DNA from: Lepiota brunneoincarnata
Lineage: Eukaryota; Basidiomycota; Agaricomycetes; Agaricales; Agaricaceae
Length of the DNA: 64,000 nt
Reading direction: 5' to 3'
Assembly: GCA_023014365.1 (NCBI GenBank)
Contig: JAEBUN010000080.1
Location: forward strand, 1 to 64,000
In this document: positions 23,735 through 34,157 of the stretch, one piece after another
Layout of the letters: the number at the start of each line of letters is the position of its first letter
Numbering within the stretch: position 1 is the first letter of the stretch
Program-made: the position numbers and the translations under genes
The notes under the pieces: generated by a model
The model's input: the letters and a program-made list of their open reading frames with translations, nothing else
What the model was told of the DNA's origin: nothing
Databases searched by the model: none

Positions 23735-23845
23735 CTACAACATGGCCTCCACGAGGCGGTCAGGGGCATTCCGCCAGTTTTCCGGAATCGCTAATTCCAA
23801 CACAGGGGAATATCCTAGTTCCACCCAGAACAGGCCATCTACCTG
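23735..23845 (-). pseudogene. Isolated terminal exon (left arm)
   Basis: A pyrimidine-rich acceptor ending CAG is followed by 36 in-frame codons and TAG. The peptide (VDGLFWVELGYSPVLELAI at its start) has the composition of a real protein, but I do not recognise it. No upstream exon was found before the solo LTR1 at 24144-24738, so it is probably the 3' end of a gene lost to insertion. Confidence 0.4.
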
Positions 23846-24143
23846 CTGAAAAGGATAGGTAAGAGAGAGGACCACTGGTGCAGGGAAACAGATACCCGAC
23901 AGTCAATCACTTTGTGCTAGACTGGCCTGCGGATGAGTATGGGAGGGATGGATGGAAAGGAAGATAGGAAGATCAAACATACAAGAACTCTAGAGGATCT
24001 TCCCAATGGAGGAAGGGACAAGAGAATTGCTCAATTTCATTGGTGGTATAGGAACGTTCAGGAAGACACTAGGAAGGTTAACGCATGCAACTATCAGGAG
24101 GAGACGAAGAAAACACGGTGCAGAGTCCGGCCATCCAGCTTGT

Positions 24144-24738
24144 TGTGGAGAGCGAACGACGGCTGCTCACGTAGCACCCGTCATCCCCCCTTCCACTAGC
24201 CCAGACAAGACCGCGGAGACAACTACGGCAACCACACGCTCCCGGCTCGTTCACCACGGAGACAACTATGGTGACCACACGCTCCCGGCTCATACACCAC
24301 CCAAAACACGCCAAACGCGACCAGCAACACGCATGGACATGTCATGCAAGCGACGGATTGCATAGGCGATGCCCCTTTCCCTTTTCCATTCTTTCTCTCT
24401 CCCCTTCCGTAGTTAAAGAACATATGCTTCAACTTTCGTTACGGAATTTCTCCTCCTATCTCTTCCGTTCCATACTTTTCACTTCCCCATTTAAAAAGTC
24501 CACCTCGTAGTATAAAAAACTAGCCAGAAAATTGTATTAGGAGTAGTGGAAAAATACACCCCAGCTCTCTTTCTATCTACTCAAGCCCCTCTCCCTCTCG
24601 TTTTCTTGTTCTCATTCTCGCTCTCGCTCTCATTCTTGTTCTCTCATTCTCTCTCCACCCCCCCCCTTCTGGGTCAAAAGCTTTGCGACTGACGGACGCA
24701 GTCGTGCTCGCCTACCAACCCCACTATCCCTCACTTCA
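24144..24738 (-). mobile_element. Solo LTR, family LTR1 (left arm)
   Basis: Mirror of 59496-60090. TG...CA ends, 595 bp, flanked by TTGT (ACAA on the other strand) on both sides. Confidence 0.9.
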
Positions 24739-24866
24739 TTGTTAAGTTCCCTCATTTCCAGCAGGCTGCCCGCAATAACCGTCAGCTGTTAGTTAGAGCG
24801 AGACACGCCGAGTGAGCAGGCACTTGAGCCCCCACTGTTAGGCCGATAACGAGAGACGCAACACAG

Positions 24867-25512
24867 TGAAAGGATGAAATCTGGGGTGTTAGGGGTTTGG
24901 TGATGCGAGCACGACAGCGTCCGTCTGCCACAGAGGCTTCAACCCAGATCCTGTTGATAATGTAGTGAAATCAGGTAGAAAATGAGCGATCTAAATAAAA
25001 CCGCCCAACGCGTGGGCTTGAGACGATATGAGACGACGAGGGGAGGTATACTGAACCATTTCGGATAGCTGAGGCGTTGGGGCGAGGCGGAACGAAGCGA
25101 AATGGGGAGAGAGAGAGAGAGAGAGACTTCGAATATGAGTTAAAATCGTTATTAACTGAGGTCCCTATAGAATACATACAGTTTATATACTCTAGGGACT
25201 GTGGAGCTCGTGTATGCTACGGAAATTTTACAAAGAACATTAAAAAAACAAGAGATGGAACAAGTACGAGGATAAAAAAAAACACAAGAAAGTCGGAAAT
25301 TACTAGCTACCGTTCATTTAGACTGTCCTAAATTTCTATCGTATTCTACAGGCAGCGTTGGGTGGATATCGTGACCGGGATGAATTGACCCGAGGGCCAC
25401 GTGTTTCCTTTTTAGGAAAATCGTCGTATTGGTGTTTGTCAAGGTTCGTCCGAGTTCGTTATGGAGAGGTGGTTTGCTCGGCTATGCGAGCAGCTGGGTA
25501 GCCGCCTCTACA
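24867..25512 (-). mobile_element. Solo LTR, family LTR2 (left arm)
   Basis: Mirror of 58722-59367. Confidence 0.82.
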
Positions 25513-25593
25513 ACAGCGCACAATCAATGAAGCGAGGCAGAGAAGCGGCGTAGGGGGGGTGGTGCCTCATCGAGCGGCAGTTCCATAGACTGT

Positions 25594-25714
25594 AGTGGGA
25601 GTGTGCCGCGAGGGAGGAAACACGGCTATGCGCACAGCTCGTTGCGCGCTCCCTCCTCACCATTGTCCCAACGCGACTCGACTGCCAGGGCATTGTCGCT
25701 CCCGGTGGCACAAT
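25594..25714 (-). repeat. Short repeat shared with the spacer (left arm)
   Basis: Contains the block ccaccgggagcgacaatgcc and a caatggtgaggagggagcgcgc block on the minus strand, shared with 42485-42595 in the spacer. Confidence 0.55.
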
Positions 25715-25893
25715 GCCCCCTCCTTCCTTAGCGTAGTCTTCTCCTTTGTCTCCGCAGATACATATTCGCTTTGCGTCACAACTTATTCTATATTTCGGTA
25801 GTTAATTGTTTTAGACTCGTAGTATAATTTTGGGTGCTCGAGCACCTCTCTAGTTAATTTCCCCCCTCCTCTCTCTTCGTTCCTCTAAGGAGT

Positions 25894-27194
25894 TCACTGT
25901 CGTTACTCTGGTTCCCCCAGATATTATTTTTACACTCTCTCACTATCACTCGTTCGACGGACTTGAGCTCGGCAACCGTTTCGCCGATTGCACTCACTTT
26001 TTACTATATTTGTTGCGAACGCCGAAGTCGTTCTACAGTGCATCTCGGATGCGCCGCCTGTAGAGCCGATGGGAATCGCGGAGTCAACAAAAGGACATTG
26101 GGATCCTTGGTGACTAGTCTTTACAATATAGATAGATAAGTGCTGTGCCAAAGAACGTCGCTGCTATCAGCGAACGCCAGTCGAAACTGGAGGAGCACCT
26201 GTCCAACAAGAGCCGACGTAGTCTGAGAAATTAAGTAGCGCATGCGTTAAAAATGGAGCCTATCGCGTTTTCTTGCCCTTCCGTTCTCTCGACTGTGGGA
26301 AGGTAACTGGAGAGAGAGGGAGGTCCTATGATTTTTCTGGAGTACCTACGCCAGTACTGTAGGGTTTATACCTATATCACGAGCTGGTAGACCACACCCG
26401 AGGGTTCAATCATCCCTGCCCAGCCCACGCTGAAGACGGAAAGCTCCGAGGGTGTCGAGCCCCCCGCAAGATATTGGGAAGGACCTTGATCGGCTAGCGG
26501 ACGATCTGCGACGCTATCACGAGGTTCAAGGCTCGGAGAACAGGGGGTTAGCGGAAGGCTTACAGGCAGGGAATTTATGGGTCGTATATTGACTGGAGAA
26601 CAAGTCTCCGGGGCCTGCTACTTATATACAAACATTTGTACTATGTTATAATCTTTTCCTATGCTCGAAAGCGATGAGAAAATTAAGGGAAAATAGATCT
26701 AAGCTACTTGCGAGACAGAGAAGGTGAAACAAGGGATGAAATGTGAAATTTTCGTAGCTACGTGAGGAGAGGATTAGGAAAGATGAAAGATAATTATTAA
26801 GTAGTGGTCTGCGAGGCATATAGAGGCCTATAAGCTTTACTCTACAGTGACGCTTGGGGAAAGGAATGGAATCGGAGAGAAAATACTTGAATGCAAGGAC
26901 AGAGATGGAATGGGGATGCTGCCGAAATGGCGCTGCCTGCCATAATGTGCGCACTCCGAGACTTTTGATCCGAGGTTTTGATCCAAGTTTTCGGGTTCGG
27001 GTTCCGAGTCCTACGAGAGGCGGCATAGGGCGGTCGTTGCAGGCATAGCCACTTGCCCACCTCTACACACACTCTCTCATTCTAAAGTCCCTCACTCAAC
27101 TGGAGTTGTACTTGTACCCAGTTTCACGAGGTTGAGAAGACGAGCCCAGCAACCGTTTCACTGGTTGCACCCTTTTGTATCATTTTGTTGCTAA
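25894..27194 (-). repeat. Mosaic of LTR3-type fragments (left arm)
   Basis: Contains several blocks seen in complete LTR3 copies: a TGTAGAGGTGGGCA start (27067 on the minus strand), the gcctctcgtagg block, a ctccagtcaat block near 26590, and two cgaaacggttgc-type blocks in the opposite orientation. The order differs from an intact LTR3, so it is a rearranged or nested set. No coding sequence. Confidence 0.5.
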
Positions 27195-27324
27195 TGTGAC
27201 ACTTTCACTACACCCCCACTATTGAGAACCTTCCTGCCTCTTTGAATAACTGTAGCTTTACATGTACATGCCTCAGCTTAGTTCTCTCAAGAGAACAGGT
27301 CCATACAACAGCCTAAGAGCTAAT

Positions 27325-28908
27325 TTACCTCTTACAGATGAGCTTGTCCTTTAGGCTTCCCCCTTTTCCATAATTTGTCCTTAACCCCCACTCCTTCTCT
27401 TTGTCCTTGAGAATCTCATAGCTGGCTTCAGGGAAGAAAAAGACAGTGGAAATTCTTCCTGGGGTTAGGGAAGGTATTGAAGGGTTGTGCAGAAGTGGTT
27501 GGTAGAGACAGACTTTGTGCCAGATGTCTGCTGACTCAAAGAGACAGACATGCCCTGGAAGATACCTGATGAGGATCAAGGTATTAGAGAGGGGATGGGG
27601 AGAGCAAGGTAGGTGGGTTACAGACGAGAATTTGGCCCCAAATTGGGGAATGCACATCTCCCCCCCTATGAAATCGCCACATGGAAAACATGCTGCTGGC
27701 CCAAAGTCCTTGTCATCCACATGCAGATCCCCTTGGAGCTTGTATATGATGGCTCTTCCAAGCCAAGGTCCTGGGTCCCTTCGATCCTGGAACCAGGTTC
27801 CTGCCTCAAAAGCTTTCTCGTACTCCGCGTACATGGTCGGGAAAGTTGCCTTGAACATGATGGCCAAAATCTTGGCCACCGGGCTCGTCTCAAAGTAGTA
27901 GCCAGCTACCGCTCCTACTGCTGTTCCACTCCTTGACATGGGTTCTGAGAGGTACAGGCCCTAATATATGTTCAAGATCATATATATACGTTGTTGGATG
28001 GAGCTGTGGCACTCACCCGCTCTCTTTGGCCCTGCTGTATCCATCCTTGAACAAGGTGGAGTATCCCTGTGCTCTCCTTGCCTAGTTCACTTGACCCTTG
28101 AATGGGGTAGCTCAACACATGGCCGTCTGTGTCCCCGGATTTGTGCCTCTTGTCTGAGCTGGTGCATGGCTTTGGCTTCACCATGGCACAGAGCTCCTGT
28201 GTAGCACGCTGGTAGGCCTTAGCTAACTGGTCCTGCTAACATTGAATAACTCATATAAGACTAAAGAGGCCACTTACCCCTATCCCATCCTCAAGCAGAT
28301 TGCTGCCATGCGTGTCCGGTGCTGTCTTACCCTGGTATTGAACTGAAGGGTCTCCACCCAGGTCAAGGAACTGTTTGATTTCCTGATTCCCCAGTAAGCA
28401 AATGTGTTCACAGGATCTGCTATGCTAGTCAACCCACCCGGTCATCTCTCCTCCTCACCCCAAAGTAAAAGAAGAGTGGTTTGCCGTCCTTGTCAAAGTA
28501 TTGAGCGGAGAAGGGGCGGCTAGGCTGGTTAGGTCCCAGTTCCTTGTTGCAAATGGCGTCCATCTTGGCCCATATTTCACCCGAGCGACCATTTTGGGCC
28601 TTCAAATCTTCATGGGTAAAAGGCAGCCGGTACTTGTCTGCATAAAGCAAGAATTCCTGGACTCTGTACTCTGCCTGTCTCAGGGTCTCTCCAAGGCGGA
28701 CTTTAGGGCTTCTATGTCTGTTGCTGTTGCTACACAAGGCATTTTTCATTAGATGCAACCCAGCTGGAGGCCTTGGGATTTTCTGGCCTTGTTCAGCAAG
28801 CTGCTTAGGGGGTTCAGTCAAAGCCCCAAAGGTCAAAAATGTTGCACAAACACCTACCTTGCTTCCCTTTTGAGCTTTTTCTTGGCTAGAGGACTTTCCC
28901 TTGGGCAT
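27325..28908 (-). CDS. TET/JBP-like 2-oxoglutarate Fe(II) dioxygenase, intact (left arm)
   Basis: Six exons join in frame to 437 codons: 28908-28858, 28803-28438, 28382-28278, 28232-28017, 27960-27626 and 27565-27325. All introns are GT-AG. The N-terminus (MPKGKSSSQEKAQKG) and the following region resemble fungal proteins annotated as TET/JBP oxygenases. The C-terminal domain shows the double-stranded beta-helix signature: His326-x-Asp328 in LHVDDKDFG, a GDFIGG turn, His374 in IWHKV and Arg395 in GRIS. These would bind Fe(II) and the 2-oxoglutarate carboxylate. TET/JBP enzymes oxidise 5-methylcytosine or thymine in DNA, and in basidiomycetes they are expanded and linked to transposons. Substrate here is inferred. 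No stop or frameshift is seen in either arm. The first intron is 54 nt and open in frame, so its retention is possible. The gene is divergent from the ParB-like gene. Confidence 0.72.
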
Positions 28909-29904
28909 TTTTTCAAGTTGCTTGGTTGCTGGGCTAAGGAGGAGCAAGCAGGGCTTGTTTACTCAAGATTGGACTAGGTAAAACTATTTATTGCCTTGGC
29001 AGATTTGGGCGCAATGCTTGGCCATTCAATCCAGTTGACCTGCCCTAAAGTCTTTATCAACTTGAATGCTGAATCCCTAATCAATTCATATGTACAAGAA
29101 AACACCAAGTCCTTTTTTTTTTCATGCATCAGGTACAAACCAAGTAGCCGAAGCACAAGAGGTCAACAAGCAAAAAAATATGCATCAAAAAGTGGGTGTA
29201 AAATTCTCAGACTCCGGAGTGAGATGCGCTGGTGCAGCGCTCAGGAATTTTTGAAAAATAAAACACTCGAAAAATCAATCCAATCATGTCCTAAACACCC
29301 ATAGACATCCTCCTGTATCCAACCTGCCTAGAAAAGTCCTGGGAAAGGTGAGAGCAAACAAGAACCAGACAGAAACATACCCTAGACTGGAGCTTGGATC
29401 CACCCACTGCGCATGTGGAAGGATCCAAGCCCCAGCGCTGTCGTGAGAACCGAGCAGACAGGGGGCCCCAGAAAGAGAGCCGAGGTGGCAGGTGGGACAG
29501 AAGGCGAAGAGGCTTAGCGCCCAGTATGACGATGCGCCGAAGGTTTTAAAGCAATGCAACGACCCTGCAAGGTTTCCCGCGCACTGACCGGTTTTCCCGC
29601 CCAATTGGAACAGCAGAGAGGGGCAGGTCTTGCAGGATGGGGAGCATGGAGAGGCCTTGGGCCTGGGGGGATGCTGAAGGAGACATACCTGGCGCAGGTA
29701 GATCTCCCGCTCTTGCTATACCCGGGCCGAGTGTCGACCCTTACCATATCTGCCACAATACTCAATTTTGCAATAACCAACTTACTCGCCGATCACCCCT
29801 CCATCAGCATCCTCCTGGATTTCATGAGTCGCTCAACACAGGGGGAACAACCCGACCTCTACTAATGCTAACCGTTTGAAAACCCACACAATACATATTC
29901 ATGT
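28909..29904. promoter_or_regulatory. Shared upstream region of the divergent gene pair (left arm)
   Basis: About 1 kb separates the dioxygenase start (28908, minus) from the first recognised coding block of the ParB-like gene (29905, plus). Open frames here on both strands lack motifs. The ParB-like first exon is probably somewhere near 29750-29880 but was not identified. Bidirectional promoter function is an inference from the layout. Confidence 0.35.
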
Positions 29905-32900
29905 AACGGTTCCAGCGCAGACACCGCTTGGGACCCAAGCGCTCGAATTGCCACGGACTTGAACGTTCTACAAAGCGGCGAAGGCCCCACTCCGTCTGGG
30001 ACAAAAAGAAACCACCCCGAAGAGATCCCACAAGCCGCGAATCAGGTAAGTCTAAGGCGCGGCCTATAATCAGCTGAGTACTAACCGTGTATATTGACTA
30101 CCGTACAATCGATCACTTGTTGGATTTAAGGAAATCAGCGAGAAAAGCAGGGACCCGTTGCAAACGCGCGGGGGTTCGTCTCTGTTTGTACCTATTACAT
30201 ACACCTGGTAATAATAAGACTCTAGAAATGAAATAAAACAATAAAAGTAATCGGAAACAGGAATGAAATAGAATAATAACTGAGTATCCGAGCCAGCGGA
30301 GCGCTCGATATTCTAACATCACTATCGACGACGACCCTTCTCTGTTACCTGGACAGGAGGAAGATATCGCTGGCGTTGTCCCCTTGCCGGACAAGACCCA
30401 GGACGATAAAGCTCGTGACGCAGTCATCTCCATCAACAAATTCAACTTTACGGATCCCCCCGCTAGCCTTCGATTTGGCCAGTTCAACAATCGACCAGTT
30501 GTAAGGAGCGGTGTGAACCTCCTCATGAGGATTTCGCCACGCAAAGCATGATCCCCATTCTCCTGCGAAGGACTGACATCGATCCTAACTGCATTAGCCG
30601 TGACTTTACCCTGGGAGACAAGGCGCCAGAGCTTCTGCTGAGCGAGGAAGGGAAGGGGAGAGGAGAGATACTGGCATGCGGTGGGAAACATCGCCAGGAG
30701 GCGATCAAGAAGATGGAATCCGATGCGGGCAAAGAGCTTGGGAGACTTGAGAAAGAATTGGCGGGGCTTGAGAAGAAGGGGAAGGGAAAAGGGAAGAAAG
30801 CTGAGACTGATGGGGATCAAGTGGATCCACAAATTGGCATAGCACGCTGCAAGGGACAAATCAATATCATAAAGTACAACATTCAGCGATTCAGGATGTG
30901 GGGCGTGATAGTCTATGACTACGGTGCGTTATTGCATTTATTCAAGGCCTGTGCAACATGGCTTACAACCTTACAGACATCGTCATGAAGAGAAGCCTTG
31001 GGGCATTTCTGTCTGAAAATAAGGCTGAAGCGAAAACCGTCGAAGGCGATAAAGAAAGCCTCCTTATCGTGCTGCAGCACCACAATGAGCTCCTGGAGAA
31101 GGGGGACCCCATCGAGATAGCTGCAAACATTGCGGCGTTCAAACCCACAAACGACAAGGACCAGACCCCGCACATCATGCGGAGCGAGGAAGCCCGGGAG
31201 CTGCTCTTACGACTGTTCAACTTCGGGTTGTATTTCCACTTCTCCGAGGTCTTGTCGAAGGCATGGGTGAAAGAAAACCTATTAAACATCTCCGGAGGTG
31301 TGAGTATTGTAATCCAATTGAAATTGTGTCTGTGCTAACTGGGGATAAGTTTATCATTGCTTATGGGAATTATTCCATTGAGACATGGAACGGGCTGCTA
31401 TCCCCAACAAAACTACAGACGATTGACGGGGATAATTCAAGTGCTTGGGGTACTTACAAGTCTGTGGTAAGGGACCGCAACCCAGGGAATTCTGAGCGAT
31501 CGACAAGTCAGACCACCTGGAACTTGTTTTTGCGTGGCGATGCGGTCCGAGATCTGTCGGTGGTCTCGGAGGTGGGCTGGCAAGGCATTGAGGATATTGG
31601 AAAGGAGATGCTGGAGAAGTCATCATACTTTGGTGCTGCAGGTGATGCAATGTGGGACAATACTTTAACAAAATATTCTGCAGACATGGCTCAAATACTG
31701 GAGGAGGGTATCTCTGGTGTTGGGACGGACGGTGCCACTTCTTTGTCAATCAAGATGGCACTCCCCCTGAAGCTTGAGTGGCCCACATTTCCCCATGGCG
31801 CTCTCCACTACGCCCCCCTCCTTCCACTGATCACGCCAAGTGCACTTATGTGCATTGCGCAGGTGTTCCAGCTGATCCCCAGGGCAATGTTGGAGGTGAG
31901 AGACATCCTATCAACCACATTGTATTGATTTAACATGCTTTTAGTACATGTCATGGGTGTGTCCACTGGCATCCTATCTGACACTGGGCAGCCGCGGAGC
32001 CAGTGACCCAAGGGACATCGCTACCTTTGTGATCCGGACTCTGCGTCTAAACCAGGATGACGTCTTCCACAAGGCCAGCTTGGAAGCTGCGATCAAAGAG
32101 GTATGGACGTATGATTTTCCAACATATATCTTCTGACTGGTATTTAAGTTTGTGTTCTTGCCATTGAACTATATTCTGGCATTCCGGCAAATGGAATATG
32201 ACCTGGGTGTCCTGATGGTGGGGAAAATCTCTCGACCGGTGACGTCTGCAGCCATGTTGCCTGCAAAGCTCTACGAGCAATACAGAGATCTCGATCAGAA
32301 CACAACAACCCAGCTCACAGACTGGATGAAGGCCAACCGATCGCAGCCAAGTATAAAATATTGGCCACTGAATCAGAGGACGTGTGTGGACTGGAGGGCC
32401 ATTGCAACCAAGAACGCAGGGAGAGACTGGTTGAAATGGGCCCATGGGACGCTGGTGGAAAAGGGAGTCGTGGACCAATACCACACAGAGCTAATTACTA
32501 CATCCAGTGCCACTAATTTTATCAGACACCACCTCCAGAAACAGTGGAATCCACGATGCAGAGCACGACGCATCAAATACAGCGATTGTCCGGAGTAGGA
32601 AGTTACCGGCTGGGAGTACCCCGACCTCATAGAGAACATCCCGGAGACAACTCCCGAAGTCCCGAGCATCAGCGTGAAAGACTTGAACGAACAGCGGCGG
32701 CACGACAGTGTAGTGAGCAAGGGGCTGCAGGAGGTGCAGTCCATCATCAACAAAATACAGAGCTCATCTGCAGCACGAGCCACGCCGATGACAAAGCTGA
32801 TCGACAACAAAGTGCGCAAGCATCTGGACGCGCTTGAGGAGGTACGTATGAATCTGTCGCATTGGCAGTTGATATCCGTTGACTATCAGCTCCCTAGGCC

Positions 32901-32924
32901 ATGCTCCAGAATGTGGAGCGCCAA
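29905..32924 (+). pseudogene. ParB/sulfiredoxin-fold protein gene, damaged (left arm)
   Basis: Coding blocks: 29905-30045 (NGSSADTAW start), about 30290-30533, 30535-30923, 30977-31299, 31350-31895, 31945-32100, 32149-32841 and a short end. Introns 30924-30976, 31300-31349, 31896-31944, 32101-32148 and 32842-32897 are GT-AG and frame-preserving. The ParB-like signature is GGKHRQEA (30680-30703), then WGVIVYD and, across an intron, LGAFLSENK near 31000-31023; ParB proteins show GxHR followed by a similar SEN motif. A Lys/Glu-rich coil lies between. The ~500 residues after it are unrecognised. Lesions: a 1-nt loss at 30531-30534, an in-frame TAG at 32596-32598, and a 3' end replaced by Gypsy sequence at about 32925. 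The acceptor before 29905 also looks lost compared with a paralogous exon at 45101. Could be a recent pseudogene or contain sequencing errors. Confidence 0.6.
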
Positions 32925-32951
32925 ATCCTAGCGGTCAGCATCAGCTAGGTA

Positions 32952-34157
32952 GTGGATAAGAAGCAGCGCATGTGTATGTTGCGAGCCAGCCACGACTTCC
33001 TAGGGCGCAGAGGAATATACGCGACCACTAAGCTTATAACGCAGAGGTTCTGGTGGCCGGAGGTTGTAGGAGACGTAGCATGGTATGTGCAGTCGTGCCA
33101 CCTATGCCAGCAACAGAAAAAAGTGATCATCGAAACGCCGCCAATAGTAACGCCCACGCCGTCGATATTCCAAGTACTACATGTGAACACACTACTTATG
33201 ACTCCGAGTTCCAATGGGTGTAGTTACATTGTGCACGGAAGATGTGGATTGTCATCCTGGATGGAGGCAAAAGCTTTGAGAAAAGAAAACACTAGTTTGA
33301 TCGCGCAGTGGTTATTCGAAGATATCATTTGCAGATGGGGCTGTAGAGCGAGGATTGTCACGGACAACGGCTCTCCGTTTGGGAAGGCTGTCCGATGGCT
33401 GGAAGGGAAGTATGGGATAAAGGGAGTAACGATATCTCCCTATAATTCCAAAGCGAACGGGATCATTGAGAGACCACATTAGGATGTGCAACAGATGTTG
33501 TACAAAGCTACCGGCGGAGAGGTCAAGAAGTGGTATTGGCACTTGCCACACGTTATGTGGGCGGACCAGATAACCATTAGGAAAGGAATGGGGTGTTCCC
33601 CGTACTTCTTGGTGACCGGAGCGCACACAACGCTACCCCTGGATGTCAAAGAAGCCACTTGGCTAGTACAACTACCCAACAAGTACTTGACAACGGCCGA
33701 GTTGATAGGATACCGAGCTCAGGCCTTGGCAAAACATGTTCAGCATGTAGAGGAGATGCGTCAGCGTGTTTCTGACACTAAGCTTAGCAAGATGGAACAA
33801 CAAGCAGCGCATAGGATAAGAGATTATCGCTTCGAACCGGGAGATTTAGTATTAGTGAAAAATACGGCTATAGAAAGCTCGGCCGACAGGAAGATGAAAC
33901 CCAGGTATCTAGGGCCCATGGTGGTCATATCTAGATCAAAGGGAGGGTCTTGTATCCTGGCAGAACTTGACGGGTCGGTATGGCAGAATAGAGTGGCGGC
34001 ATTCAGAGTAATTCCCTACTTAGCCAGAAAACATATACCGTTGCCGCCGGAGTTGCAAGAGTTGATAGATCTGTCACCAGAGGGACTGAAGGCCCTGGAG
34101 GAGACTACTGAGGATGAGCCTAGTGACAGATGGCAGCCAGAAGAGTTTGACGGATAG
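32952..34157 (+). pseudogene. Gypsy integrase with lost catalytic Asp and one stop (left arm)
   Basis: The zinc-binding region is present (ASHDFLGRRGIY ... CHLC). In the DDE core, the second Asp is in VTDNG (codon 33363-33365) and the Glu in IIERPH (33468-33470), exactly 34 residues apart, as in DD35E enzymes. The first Asp position reads Asn (AAC, 33186-33188, in LHVNTLLM). TAG at 33480-33482 interrupts after IERPH; it is one G-to-A step from TGG. Downstream, the GPY-like C-terminal region (GDLVLVKN ... [10 protein letters not shown]) is complete to 34157. Two TAAGCTTA sites lie within. Not active as read. Confidence 0.85.

Noticed and set aside
30113..30859. 248-codon minus-strand open frame in the ParB-like gene
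   Set aside because: It lies antisense to well-spliced coding with a ParB signature. It has no motif, and its mirror (53375-54121) is the same shadow.
30924..30946. A 23-nt intron in the ParB-like gene
   Set aside because: Too short for spliceosomal removal. The acceptor at 30976 gives a 53-nt intron and a better join.
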